Source of the DNA: Sphingobium sp. SCG-1
Lineage (GTDB): Bacteria; Pseudomonadota; Alphaproteobacteria; Sphingomonadales; Sphingomonadaceae
Direction of reading: 5' to 3'
NCBI RefSeq assembly: GCF_002953135.1
Contig: NZ_CP026372.1
Location: forward strand, 3,149,501 to 3,213,500
Length of the DNA stretch: 64,000 nucleotides
The position numbers and the translations under genes are program-made. Positions 7,628-15,936 of this stretch are shown one piece after another. The stretch's first letter is position 1. Each line of letters opens with the position of its first letter. The notes under the pieces are model-generated. The model was not told the DNA's origin, did not search any database, and worked only from the letters and a program-made list of their open reading frames with translations.

Positions 7628-8845
7628 ATGAGCCAGTACACATCCGATCTCCTCCGCTTACTCGACACGCGCGGCTACATCCACCAGCTAACTGACGCGT
7701 CGGGCCTTGATTCACTCGCGAGCAAGGAGATCGTGCCGGGCTATATCGGTTTCGATCCGACCGCACCTTCGCTCCATGTCGGCAGCCTCGTCCAGATCAT
7801 GATGCTCAGGCGTCTCCAGCAGGCAGGCCATAAGCCCATCGTCCTGATGGGCGGCGGCACCGGCAAGATCGGCGACCCGAGCTTCAAGGACGAAGCGCGC
7901 AAGCTGATGACGACCGAGACAATTGCGTCCAACGTCGCCAGTATCAAGCGCGTGTTCGAGAAGTTCCTGACCTTCGGCGACGGCCCGAGCGACGCCATCA
8001 TGGTCGATAATGCCGACTGGCTCGACAGACTCGAATACATCCCTTTTCTGCGCGACATCGGCCAGCACTTCTCCGTCAACCGGATGCTGAGCTTCGATTC
8101 TGTGAAGACGCGGCTGGACCGCGAACAGTCGCTCTCATTCCTCGAATTCAACTACATGATCCTGCAAGCCTATGATTTTCTTGAGCTGTCGCGCCGCTCC
8201 GCCTGCCGGTTGCAGATGGGCGGGTCGGATCAGTGGGGCAACATCGTCAACGGCATCGAACTGTCGCGCCGCGTCGACGGTACGCAAGTCTATGGCCTGA
8301 CCACGCCGCTCATCACCACCGCAGACGGCGGCAAGATGGGCAAGACCATGAACGGCGCGGTGTGGCTCAATGCCGACGCCCTGCCCGCCTATGACTACTG
8401 GCAATTCTGGCGGAACACACAGGATGCCGATGTCGGGCGCTTCTTGCGGCTGTTCACCGATCTGCCGCTCGCCGAAATCGCCCGTCTTGAAAGACTGGAA
8501 GGCGCGGAAATCAACGAAGCGAAGAAGATCCTCGCCGACGCCGCGACGGCCATGGCGCACAGCCCGGAAGCCGCAAGCGCCGCCGCCGAAACGGCGCGCA
8601 AGACGTTCGAGGAAGGCGCAAGCGATACCAACCTCCCCACGGTCGCATTGGTCGATGGCGCATTGAACGTAGTGCAGGCCAATGTCGCACTGGGCTTTGC
8701 CGGGTCGAACAAGGAAGCGCGCCGGAAGCTCGGCGAAGGCGCGATTCGCGTGAATGGCGATGTCGTTTCCGACCCCAATCATATCTTGCAGCCCGGCGAC
8801 AAGGTAAGCTTCGGCGCGAAAAAGCACGGAATCGTCATCGCCTGA
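7628..8845 (+). CDS. tyrS: Tyrosyl-tRNA synthetase
   Basis: A 405-residue class I synthetase that charges tRNA-Tyr. The HIGH-type motif is HVGS at residues 50-53 (PTAPSLHVGSL), and the KMSKS-type motif is KMGKT near residue 238 (GGKMGKTMNG). A C-terminal S4 RNA-binding domain covers about the last 60 residues (EARRKLGEGAIRVNGDVV). Length matches the bacterial TyrRS 1 family. It starts 31 bases from the divergent anmK. No T-box or attenuator is visible upstream. Confidence 0.98.
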   Translation: MSQYTSDLLRLLDTRGYIHQLTDASGLDSLASKEIVPGYIGFDPTAPSLHVGSLVQIMMLRRLQQAGHKPIVLMGGGTGKIGDPSFKDEARKLMTTETIASNVASIKRVFEKFLTFGDGPSDAIMVDNADWLDRLEYIPFLRDIGQHFSVNRMLSFDSVKTRLDREQSLSFLEFNYMILQAYDFLELSRRSACRLQMGGSDQWGNIVNGIELSRRVDGTQVYGLTTPLITTADGGKMGKTMNGAVWLNADALPAYDYWQFWRNTQDADVGRFLRLFTDLPLAEIARLERLEGAEINEAKKILADAATAMAHSPEAASAAAETARKTFEEGASDTNLPTVALVDGALNVVQANVALGFAGSNKEARRKLGEGAIRVNGDVVSDPNHILQPGDKVSFGAKKHGIVIA

Positions 8846-8981
8846 CTGCTGAAGCCCAAATTTACCAACTTATTGAGACTAAAGGATTAAGGCTGAAACG
8901 CCTGTTAACCAACGACCTTCACATCGCGTCAGGATGCATCGGCCTACTGTAAGGCAACGCGTTGATATAAAGGGTGGTTGT

Positions 8982-9320
8982 GTGACGAAAACAATGCGGG
9001 CTACCAAAATCGACTCTGCTGCCACCCAACGCCGGGCGCAGCGGGATCTAGTGGACTTCGGAACGCGAGCTACCAGCCGGTCGGGGGTGCACGAAGTTCA
9101 GATCGTGAATGTCTCGCCGCTCGGGCTGATGGGGCGCACGCAAAGCACGATAGCGGCTGGCGAGAAGTTGCTCTTTGAACTCCCACATATCCGGCGTGCC
9201 GAAGCGGTCGCTCGCTGGGTGGAGGACGGCCGGGTTGGCGTGGAATTCACCAAACCGATCGAGTCGGATCATTACACGATGATGCTGGCCTTCATGCCCA
9301 AGCGTCAGATGCAATGGTGA
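8982..9320 (+). CDS. PilZ domain protein
   Basis: A small single-domain PilZ protein of about 112 residues, expected to bind cyclic di-GMP. Both binding motifs can be seen: RxxxR (RRAQR) and NxSxxG (NVSPLG) further on. I chose the GTG at 8982 because AGGGTGG lies 4-10 bases upstream; the ATG at 8994 and an in-frame ATG at 8934 are alternatives. The upstream region contains TTAACCAA (8907-8914), one base off the alphaproteobacterial CtrA octamer, but only as a lone half site. Target process is unknown. Confidence 0.85.
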   Translation: MTKTMRATKIDSAATQRRAQRDLVDFGTRATSRSGVHEVQIVNVSPLGLMGRTQSTIAAGEKLLFELPHIRRAEAVARWVEDGRVGVEFTKPIESDHYTMMLAFMPKRQMQW

Positions 9321-9369
9321 CGGCCATCGTCGCCCATTGACGGCGCGGATGGCCGCCGTAGAAGGCAGC

Positions 9370-9708
9370 ATGGCAAGAGCAGACAGACTGGAGCGCCTCG
9401 ACGCGCAGCGGCAGTATCTTGAGGTGGAATACCGCAAAACGCTGGAGGCCGCGCTGCAAAGCACGGCTGCGGGCACCTGGGGTCTGTTCGATCATCGCCA
9501 GGATCGGCTGGAGCGTGCCGCCATCGCGCCCGTCATCGAGACGCTGGAAGAACTTGGCGAAAAGCTGGATGCGATCCGCGAACAGCTTTTCATGGAGCCG
9601 TTCGCGCTCCATCACGATTTCATGGCGACCCGCGGCCCGGTCAAATCCAGCGCCGTCGGCGAACCCAAGCAAGCCCGCGCCTGGCTGGAGCGCCTGAAAA
9701 GCTACTGA
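9370..9708 (+). CDS. Conserved hypothetical helical protein (112 aa)
   Basis: Not recognised. It is helical and charged, without a signal peptide or membrane segment. The N-terminal half looks coiled-coil (DRLERLDAQRQYLEVEYRKTLEAAL) and the C-terminal end is WLERLKSY. The ATG at 9370 has GAAGG five bases upstream; ATG 9349 and TTG 9337 are in-frame alternatives. Its stop codon overlaps the end of the convergent mechanosensitive channel gene by seven bases. Confidence 0.7.
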   Translation: MARADRLERLDAQRQYLEVEYRKTLEAALQSTAAGTWGLFDHRQDRLERAAIAPVIETLEELGEKLDAIREQLFMEPFALHHDFMATRGPVKSSAVGEPKQARAWLERLKSY

Positions 9709-10817
9709 TCCGAGCCGCCATTCACCGACTGCGCCATGGTGAATGCACTCACTCCTTCACCCTGCTCCAGCCGCTGCCGCGTTCGGGGCAATGCCTCGGG
9801 CATTTCGGTGCGCAAAAACTCCATGACCGCCTCCCGCACCTCGCAGCGCAAGTCGAAGGCGATACCCGCATTGCGCGCGCTCAATAGCCCTCTCAATTCG
9901 AGTGCATCAGCCTTGTGCTCCGTCACTTGAAGGATAGCGACACGCTTGTCCCACAGCGGATTGGCCTGCGTCGCCCCCACAAACTTGTCGCGAATACGCT
10001 GCACGTCCGCTTGCGGATCGACATAGAAGAACACGGTGCCCAGCAGCTCGCTCTTCTGCAACGTCCAGTTCTGAAACGGTTTTTCAAGGAACCAGGCGAC
10101 CGGCACCACCATCCGGCGGTCATCCCACAGCTTCAGCACCACATAAGTCAGGGTGATGTCCTCGACTCGCCCCCATTCGCCTTCCACGATGACGACATCG
10201 TCCAGCCGGATCGGTTCGCTGAACGCCATCTGGATACCCGCGATCAGGTTCTTAAGCGCAGGCTGCGCCGCTGCACCCACCGCCAGACCGACGAGGCCCG
10301 CCGACGCCATCAGCGTCACCCCGATCGTCCGCACGCCTGGAATCGCGATCAGCATCAATGACAGGGCGACGAAGCCGATCAGCACCTGCCCGATGCGATA
10401 CAGGATACGCACCCGCGTATGCCGCCGCCGCGCTTTCAGGTTGTCCTCGACCGTGATGTCACTGTCGAGTTCAACGATGGTACGCCCCGCGCGCAGAATA
10501 TTAAGCGCCAGCCAGCCCAGCACGCCCGCGAACACCATCTTCGATCCGATCGACCAGATGGCGGAGACGGCGGGCGAGAGCGTCAAAGGCTGCAACGCCA
10601 ACCCGACGATCAGGAGTACCAGAAACCACCGCGTCGGCTGCCGGACGGCTTGCAAGAGAATGCCCTCATTGCGCCCATGGGTGCGAACCGTGATCTTCTT
10701 CGCCAGCGCGAACACCGCCCAATGCACGGTCAGCGCGATGATCAGGCCCAGGATGATGGATATCACCGCCGCCAGCGAAATACCGGCGTAGGTAAGTTCA
10801 GACAATCGTATCGCCAT
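9702..10817 (-). CDS. MscS-family mechanosensitive ion channel
   Basis: A 371-residue small-conductance mechanosensitive channel. Membrane segments lie at about residues 11-35, 60-80, 85-105 and 140-165, then the pore helix (LMASAGLVGLAVGAAAQPALKNLIAG) and the cytoplasmic beta domain with EPIRLDDVVIVEGEWGRVEDI. In MscS this gate opens on membrane stretch to release osmolytes. The first ATG in frame is at 10817; a TTG at 10823 also exists. It is longer than E. coli MscS (286 aa), with one or two extra N-terminal helices. Confidence 0.95.
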   Translation of the reverse strand: MAIRLSELTYAGISLAAVISIILGLIIALTVHWAVFALAKKITVRTHGRNEGILLQAVRQPTRWFLVLLIVGLALQPLTLSPAVSAIWSIGSKMVFAGVLGWLALNILRAGRTIVELDSDITVEDNLKARRRHTRVRILYRIGQVLIGFVALSLMLIAIPGVRTIGVTLMASAGLVGLAVGAAAQPALKNLIAGIQMAFSEPIRLDDVVIVEGEWGRVEDITLTYVVLKLWDDRRMVVPVAWFLEKPFQNWTLQKSELLGTVFFYVDPQADVQRIRDKFVGATQANPLWDKRVAILQVTEHKADALELRGLLSARNAGIAFDLRCEVREAVMEFLRTEMPEALPRTRQRLEQGEGVSAFTMAQSVNGGSDQ

Positions 10818-10903
10818 CGCCAAGCAACGTCACGCCTGCGATATGGTTGCGATGATTCCTTAAGCGGTGGCCTCAGCGCGATGTGACGCAGACCGCCGCC
10901 GCG

Positions 10904-11548
10904 TTACTTGGCCGGTACCACGCGCCGCGCGTTGAGGATCGTGATCGTCGGGCTGAGCATCTGCCCCTTCATCACGCCTTCGCCTTCAGTCGGGGAGGTC
11001 GGCGCGGCGAGGATACGCTGCACCACGTCCATGCCCTCCACCACGCTCCCAAACGCCGCGAATCCGGCGATGTCACCCTCGCCTGTCGGCTGTGCGTCCA
11101 TCGATGGCATCGGGCCCATGGTGATGAAGAAGTCGCCATTGGCGCTGCCGGGTTCGTAGCGTGCCATCGATATCGTTCCGGCCTCATGCGTAATGCCAGT
11201 GACGCTCGTCGGCTCATGCGCGATCGGCGGCAGCACGCGCTTGGGGTCGTTGCGCGTTCCGCCCTGAACAAAGCCAAGCTCCGGTCGGCCCGTTACGCGG
11301 AGCGCGCGATAGAAGCTGGTTCCGTCAAGCCGCTTCTGGTCCACATATCGCAGGAAATTCGCCGTCGTGACCGGCGCACGAGCGGCATCCAGCGCCAGAA
11401 CAATCGGCCCGGCGCTCGTATCCAAGCGTACCTGCACTAACTTGGGTTGTGGCGCGGGCTGCGCCGCCACATCAGCCTCCTCCCGCTGCGCTTGGGCAGC
11501 AAAGGCGGGGACCATCATCAAAAGAGCGGCAAGGGCAAAGCGTATCAT
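10904..11548 (-). CDS. Exported cyclophilin-type peptidylprolyl isomerase
   Basis: A 214-residue cyclophilin with an N-terminal signal peptide (residues 1-20, cleavage AQAQ). The domain shows the TSFYRAL, FVQGGT, EAGTISMARYEPGSANGDFFITMG and FAAFGSVVEGMDVVQRI blocks. The active-site arginine is in the YRALRV stretch. It should catalyse prolyl isomerisation of envelope proteins in the periplasm. It is longer than PpiA core domains because of an N-terminal linker. It stands alone, upstream on the minus strand of the mscS-like gene with an 86-base gap. Confidence 0.94.
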   Translation of the reverse strand: MIRFALAALLMMVPAFAAQAQREEADVAAQPAPQPKLVQVRLDTSAGPIVLALDAARAPVTTANFLRYVDQKRLDGTSFYRALRVTGRPELGFVQGGTRNDPKRVLPPIAHEPTSVTGITHEAGTISMARYEPGSANGDFFITMGPMPSMDAQPTGEGDIAGFAAFGSVVEGMDVVQRILAAPTSPTEGEGVMKGQMLSPTITILNARRVVPAK

Positions 11549-11614
11549 GCGTTAGTCCTACCTAAAATCGCGATCGGTTGAACAATTATCAAGCTCCGAA
11601 GTGGTCGGTAAACT

Positions 11615-11667
11615 AGAGCCATAATGGCTCTTGTGCTAGCGAGCGCTCGCTGTATTTTGCAGTGCAA
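11615..11667. promoter_or_regulatory. Three consecutive palindromes upstream of ugd
   Basis: The stretch holds AGAGCCAT-A-ATGGCTCT (11615-11631), the perfect 14-base palindrome AGCGAGCGCTCGCT (11638-11651) and TTGCA-G-TGCAA (11657-11667). Such close spacing in a 275-base intergenic region suggests operators or a structured leader. The last one resembles TGCA-type sites bound by polyhydroxyalkanoate regulators of the PhaR type; that link is weak and not supported by neighbouring genes. The region could serve ugd (+) or the cyclophilin gene (-). Confidence 0.5.
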
Positions 11668-11823
11668 CATTTTGGGCATATAGGAACCGCGAGACTGCAA
11701 CGGGGGGAATGCATCGCTATCGTCATACTTGCATCCTCCTGTGGATTCGCGGCGTCCTGCCGTCCACTCTGCCCGCCTTTCGGCACCATCTCACCATTTC
11801 TCAACAATATCGAGGTCTAGTCC

Positions 11824-13125
11824 ATGCACATCACGATGATTGGTTCAGGCTATGTCGGCCTGGTATCGGGGGCCTGCTTCGCGGATTTCGGACATGATGT
11901 CGTCTGTGTCGACAAGGACAAGAGCAAGATCGACGCGCTGCTCGCCGGACGCATCCCGATCTTCGAACCGGGTCTGGACGAACTGGTCGCACGCAACGTC
12001 GCTGCAGGTCGCCTGCGTTTCACGACCGATCTCACCGAAGGCGTCGAGAATGCCCATGCCGTATTCATCGCCGTAGGCACGCCCTCGCGCCGGGGCGATG
12101 GCCATGCCGACCTGTCCTATGTATACGCCGCTGCTGAAGAAATCGCCCACGCGATCAAGGGGTTCACCGTCATCGTCGACAAGTCTACCGTTCCTGTGGG
12201 GACGGGCGACGAAGTCGAGCGCATCATCCGTGAGGCCAATCCCGACGCGCAATTTGCCGTCGTCTCCAACCCCGAATTCCTCCGCGAAGGCGCGGCGATC
12301 GATGATTTCAAGCGACCCGACCGCATCGTCATCGGCGGCGATGATCCGCGTGGCCTGGAAGTCATGCGTCAGGTTTATCGTCCGCTTTACCTCAACAAAT
12401 CGCCCCTGATCGAAATGAGCCGCCGTGGCGCGGAACTCACCAAATATGCGGGCAACGCCTTCCTCGCGACGAAGATCACCTTCATCAACGAGATCGCGGA
12501 CCTGTGCGAAAAGGTCGGCGCGGACGTTCAGGACGTGGCGCGCGGCATCGGCCTCGACAACCGCATCGGCGCCAAATTCCTGCACGCGGGTCCGGGCTAT
12601 GGTGGCTCCTGCTTCCCCAAGGACACGCTGGCGCTGCTCAAGACCAGCCAGGATTATGACGCGCCGCAGCGCATCGTCGAGGCGGTGGTGGCCGTCAACG
12701 ACAACCGCAAGCGCGCCATGGGCCGCAAGGTCATCGCCGCAATGGGTGGCGACGTACGTGGGAAAACCGTCGCGCTGCTCGGCCTCACCTTCAAGCCCAA
12801 CACCGACGACATGCGCGACAGCCCCGCCATCGCCATCGCGCAAACGCTGGAAGACGCCGGCGCCATCGTCCGCGCCTATGACCCCGAAGGCATGGAGTCG
12901 GCCAAGAGCCTGCTGCCCAAGGTTGTCTATTGCTCGGGTGCCTATGATGCCGTCGACGGTGCCGACGCGCTGGTGATCGCGACCGAATGGGACGCCTTCC
13001 GCGCGCTCGACCTTGACCGGATCAAGAGCCTGCTGACGCAGCCGATCATCGTCGACCTTCGCAACGTCTACCCCCGCGCCATGATCGAAAGCGCGGGCTT
13101 TGCATACCACGGCGTCGGCCGCTGA
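11824..13125 (+). CDS. ugd: UDP-glucose 6-dehydrogenase
   Basis: A 433-residue NAD-dependent enzyme oxidising UDP-glucose to UDP-glucuronate, a precursor of exopolysaccharide and glycolipid sugars. Sphingomonads use glucuronate in sphingans and glycosphingolipids. The NAD-binding GSGYVG motif is at residues 7-12 and the catalytic cysteine in GGSCFPKDT near residue 262. The hexapeptide FKPNTDDMRDSPA is typical of the C-terminal domain. It is preceded by a palindrome-rich leader and followed by a hairpin shared with ctrA. No polysaccharide cluster is adjacent. Confidence 0.97.
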   Translation: MHITMIGSGYVGLVSGACFADFGHDVVCVDKDKSKIDALLAGRIPIFEPGLDELVARNVAAGRLRFTTDLTEGVENAHAVFIAVGTPSRRGDGHADLSYVYAAAEEIAHAIKGFTVIVDKSTVPVGTGDEVERIIREANPDAQFAVVSNPEFLREGAAIDDFKRPDRIVIGGDDPRGLEVMRQVYRPLYLNKSPLIEMSRRGAELTKYAGNAFLATKITFINEIADLCEKVGADVQDVARGIGLDNRIGAKFLHAGPGYGGSCFPKDTLALLKTSQDYDAPQRIVEAVVAVNDNRKRAMGRKVIAAMGGDVRGKTVALLGLTFKPNTDDMRDSPAIAIAQTLEDAGAIVRAYDPEGMESAKSLLPKVVYCSGAYDAVDGADALVIATEWDAFRALDLDRIKSLLTQPIIVDLRNVYPRAMIESAGFAYHGVGR

Positions 13126-13153
13126 CACCCTTCCTCTGAAGCGGACAAGCGAA

Positions 13154-13185
13154 AGGCCCGGCAGTTCTCACGAACTACCGGGCCT
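13154..13185. terminator. Bidirectional hairpin between ugd and ctrA
   Basis: AGGCCCGG (13154-13161) pairs with CCGGGCCT (13178-13185), and inside it AGTTC pairs with GAACT, giving a long two-part stem with a short loop. It lies between the convergent ends of ugd and ctrA. There is no clear T-run, so termination strength is uncertain. Confidence 0.65.
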
Positions 13186-13227
13186 CGCCCCAAACGGTAC
13201 TGTCAGCCTTGCATCGAACCTGAAAGA

Positions 13228-13935
13228 TCAGGCGACGCGCGCTTCCAGTTCCGCATCTTCATCGGGATCGCGCAGCACATAGCCGCGGCCCCAAACCGTT
13301 TCGATATAATTGTCGCCACTGCACGCCAGCGCCAGCTTCTTGCGCAGCTTGCAGATGAACACGTCGATGATCTTGAGTTCCGGCTCGTCCATCCCGCCAT
13401 AAAGGTGGTTGAGGAACATTTCCTTGGTGAGCGTCGTGCCCTTGCGGAGCGAGAGCAGCTCCAGCATCGCATATTCCTTGCCGGTCAGGTGAACGCGATT
13501 ACCGTCCACTTCCACCGTCTTGGCGTCCAGATTGACCGCCAGCTTGCCAGTGCGGATGACCGACTGGCTATGTCCTTTTGAGCGGCGGACCACGGCATGA
13601 ATGCGCGCGACCAATTCGTCGCGATGGAAAGGCTTGGTCACATAATCGTCCGCGCCGAAGCCGAAGCTGCGCACCTTGCTGTCCATCTCCGCAATGCCGG
13701 ACAGGATCAGGACGGGCGTCTGCACCTTGGCGCTACGCAGCTTCTTGAGCACGTCATAGCCATGCATGTCGGGCAAGTTGAGGTCGAGGCAGATGATGTC
13801 GTAATCATACAGCTTGCCCAGATCGAGACCTTCCTCGCCCAAGTCCGTCGTATAAACGTTAAAGCCTTCGGTAGTCAGCATCAGCTCGATCGCCCTTGCG
13901 GTCGTCGGCTCGTCTTCGATCAGCAGCACGCGCAT
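13228..13935 (-). CDS. ctrA: Cell-cycle response regulator CtrA
   Basis: A 235-residue OmpR-type response regulator nearly identical in signature to Caulobacter CtrA. It has MRVLLIEDE at the N-terminus, the block GFNVYTTDLGEEGLDLGKLY, phospho-acceptor D51, and the DNA-binding wing ETVWGRGYVLRDP. CtrA controls cell division, motility and surface structures in alphaproteobacteria and is phosphorylated through CckA-ChpT; chpT is at 56104-56793. The C-terminus ends in hydrophobic LEARVA; in Caulobacter a C-terminal Ala-Ala tail is needed for ClpXP degradation, and clpX is also in the window. CtrA-like boxes precede its own start. Confidence 0.97.
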   Translation of the reverse strand: MRVLLIEDEPTTARAIELMLTTEGFNVYTTDLGEEGLDLGKLYDYDIICLDLNLPDMHGYDVLKKLRSAKVQTPVLILSGIAEMDSKVRSFGFGADDYVTKPFHRDELVARIHAVVRRSKGHSQSVIRTGKLAVNLDAKTVEVDGNRVHLTGKEYAMLELLSLRKGTTLTKEMFLNHLYGGMDEPELKIIDVFICKLRKKLALACSGDNYIETVWGRGYVLRDPDEDAELEARVA

Positions 13936-14001
13936 TATGCAGCCCCTTTTTAAAGGTTTGGGTCCATCCCCCTGTATCAGGACGACCGCAATGGAATTTC
14001 A

Positions 14002-14073
14002 TTAACCAAAATCTCTCTAAACGTAAAAGGTTAATTTTCGGCTAACCCCTAGAATGTTTAACGTATTTGTTAA
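14002..14073 (-). promoter_or_regulatory. CtrA-box-like sites upstream of ctrA
   Basis: Read on the minus strand, 14045-14029 is TTAG-N7-TTAACC, one mismatch from the CtrA consensus TTAA-N7-TTAAC. A further TTAACC lies at 14002-14007 (plus strand). TTAA repeats spaced by eight bases lie at 14058-14073 inside an inverted repeat, TTTAAC-N6-GTTAAA. The cluster is 67-138 bases upstream of the ctrA start codon, as expected for autoregulation known in Caulobacter. The extended TTTAAC repeat could also be an operator for the convergent-side LysR gene end, which is less likely. Confidence 0.6.
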
Positions 14074-14089
14074 AAATTTTCCAACACTC

Positions 14090-14983
14090 TCACTGCACCA
14101 AAGCCTTCGCCAAATAATCGAGGCAAGCCTCGACTCGCGCAGGACGCAATCGGGATGGCGGCGTCACCAGATGGAGGCCGATCGGGGCGCCTTGCCACTC
14201 CTCCAGAACCGCCTCGAGCGTCCCCGCGGCAAGATCGTCGCCAATGATGAAGTCCGGGAGAAAAGCGATCCCGATCCCCGCCCGCAGCGGAGCCAGCATA
14301 GCATCGCCGCTATTTGACATCATGCGCGGGTGTGGCTGAACCGCGACCGTCTCTCCCCCTGCGCGGGCAAAGCGCCAAATCTCCGGATTGGAAAGGTTGG
14401 TATAGAGCAGGCAATCATGATTGCTGAGGTCCGAGGGGTGCATGGGGCGGCCCTTCTTGGCGAAATAGCCCGGGGAGGCGACGTAATGGCCCACCACATC
14501 GCACAACCGCCGCGCGCGCAAAGAACTGTCCGGCATCGCGGCAATGCGCAGCGTGGCGTCAAGCCCGCTTTCCACCAGGTCGATCCGTTCGTCGGAGAGA
14601 TGCAGGTCGATGACGATCGCCGGGTGCAGCGCCATGAACTCCGCCAGGATCGGCGCCACGCGCTTCAACCCGAAGCTCATCGGCGCGCCGAGCCGGACAA
14701 CGCCCGCAAGTTCCGCGATCTCATCCCGCGCCGCTTCTTCGGCCGCCAGCCCTTCCTCCATGATTCGCGCAGCATGATCGGCAAGCCGCCGCCCGCTTTC
14801 GGTCAGCGCAAGACGACGGCTGGTCCGGCTGAACAGGCTGGTGTCCAGATGCTGCTCCAGCCGCGTGATCGCCTTCGACACGGTGGCTTTGGAAACCGAC
14901 ATGGCCCGCGCGGCATCGGTAAAGCTGCGATGCTCCACCACGGCGGCGAACATGGCCCATGCTTCAAAGTCTGGAAGCCTCAT
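14090..14983 (-). CDS. LysR-family transcriptional regulator
   Basis: A 297-residue LysR regulator of the AaeR/DsdC-like branch common in proteobacteria. The N-terminal winged helix-turn-helix reads AWAMFAAVVEHRSFTDAARAMSVSKATVSKAITRLE, followed by the linker and an effector domain containing VRLGAPMSFG. I use the ATG at 14983; the reading frame remains open upstream but that part overlaps the divergent promoter and has no LysR character. It is divergent from pirin with 112 bases between, so it probably controls pirin and wrbA. The inducer is unknown, perhaps a quinone or electrophile judging from its neighbours. Confidence 0.93.
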   Translation of the reverse strand: MRLPDFEAWAMFAAVVEHRSFTDAARAMSVSKATVSKAITRLEQHLDTSLFSRTSRRLALTESGRRLADHAARIMEEGLAAEEAARDEIAELAGVVRLGAPMSFGLKRVAPILAEFMALHPAIVIDLHLSDERIDLVESGLDATLRIAAMPDSSLRARRLCDVVGHYVASPGYFAKKGRPMHPSDLSNHDCLLYTNLSNPEIWRFARAGGETVAVQPHPRMMSNSGDAMLAPLRAGIGIAFLPDFIIGDDLAAGTLEAVLEEWQGAPIGLHLVTPPSRLRPARVEACLDYLAKALVQ

Positions 14984-15095
14984 CGGGAAACAATCCGTTT
15001 CATACCTGCCTATTTCTGAAACGATCGTGGCGGCTATATCGGAGGAAATCAAGTTCGAAAGGCGAAGCCAAGGCGACGCCGGAAAGGAAGTTGCA

Positions 15096-15833
15096 ATGAT
15101 CGACACTGCCACCCTGAATGACACCCGCCTCGCCCAAGTCGAGCGCCGCCCCTTCGCATCGCTGGGCCATGCCAACCATGGCTGGCTCAATGCACGCCAT
15201 CATTTCTCGTTTGCCGATTATCATGATCCTGCCCGCATGGGCTGGGGCAACATCCGCGTCTGGAATGACGATGAGATCGGCGCGAACAGCGGCTTCCCGC
15301 CGCACCCGCATCGCGACATGGAAATCATCACCTATGTCCGTAAGGGCGCGATCACGCACAAGGACAGCATGGGCAATGAAGGCCGCACTGGCGCTGGCGA
15401 TGTTCAGGTGATGAGCGCCGGAACCGGTGTGCGCCACGCCGAATATAATCTGGAGAATGAGACGACCACACTCTTCCAGATCTGGGTGCTGCCCCGCGAA
15501 GCTGGTGGTGCGCCAAGCTGGGGTGCGAAACCGTTCCCGCAAGGCAATCGCTCCGGCAAGTTCGCGGTGCTCGCAAGCGGCTATGACAGTGACGCCGACG
15601 CCCTGCGCATCCGTGCAGATGCCCGGCTGCTGGGCGCTACGATCCAGGCAGGCGAAACCCTGACCTACGATATGGCGGACGGTCGCTACGCCTACATGGT
15701 CCCCGCGACCGGCCGCATCGAAGTCAATGGCGAGGTTTTCGAAGCCCGCGACGGCGCAGCCATTCGCGGCGGCGGAACCATCGCCATAAAGGCCTTGGAG
15801 GACAGTGAAATCGTGCTGGTCGATAGCCAGTAA
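15096..15833 (+). CDS. Pirin family protein
   Basis: A 245-residue bicupin pirin. The metal-binding residues of the N-terminal cupin are in PPHPHRDMEIITYV and in the later AGTGVRHAEYN stretch with a glutamate nearby. Bacterial pirins are Fe(II) proteins, some of which have quercetin 2,3-dioxygenase activity; substrate here is unknown. GGAAAGGAAG lies just upstream of the ATG at 15096. It is divergent from a LysR gene and followed by a strong hairpin and then wrbA. Confidence 0.94.
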   Translation: MIDTATLNDTRLAQVERRPFASLGHANHGWLNARHHFSFADYHDPARMGWGNIRVWNDDEIGANSGFPPHPHRDMEIITYVRKGAITHKDSMGNEGRTGAGDVQVMSAGTGVRHAEYNLENETTTLFQIWVLPREAGGAPSWGAKPFPQGNRSGKFAVLASGYDSDADALRIRADARLLGATIQAGETLTYDMADGRYAYMVPATGRIEVNGEVFEARDGAAIRGGGTIAIKALEDSEIVLVDSQ

Positions 15834-15845
15834 GACCTGCCCTCC

Positions 15846-15899
15846 GCCGTCCGCGCCCTGCCCCTCCCCCTCCCTTTTGGGGCGCGGACGGCAACTTTT
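15846..15899 (+). terminator. Strong intrinsic terminator between pirin and wrbA
   Basis: A perfect 13-bp inverted repeat, GCCGTCCGCGCCC (15846-15858) and GGGCGCGGACGGC (15880-15892), is followed by AACTTTT. The loop is pyrimidine-rich. It lies 12 bases after the pirin stop. wrbA starts 38 bases later, so part of the wrbA supply may come from read-through or from a promoter hidden in the hairpin region. Confidence 0.85.
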
Positions 15900-15936
15900 C
15901 CGTCCACTTCACCCTCCACAACTGAAAGGAACTTTC

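Noticed and set aside
8883..8914. Full CtrA box upstream of the PilZ gene
   Set aside because: Two TTAA elements (8887 and 8907) are present but spaced by 16 bases rather than seven, so only a half site resembles the motif.
11845..13128. 427-residue open frame antisense to ugd
   Set aside because: It lies exactly under ugd and has no family features; a shadow frame.
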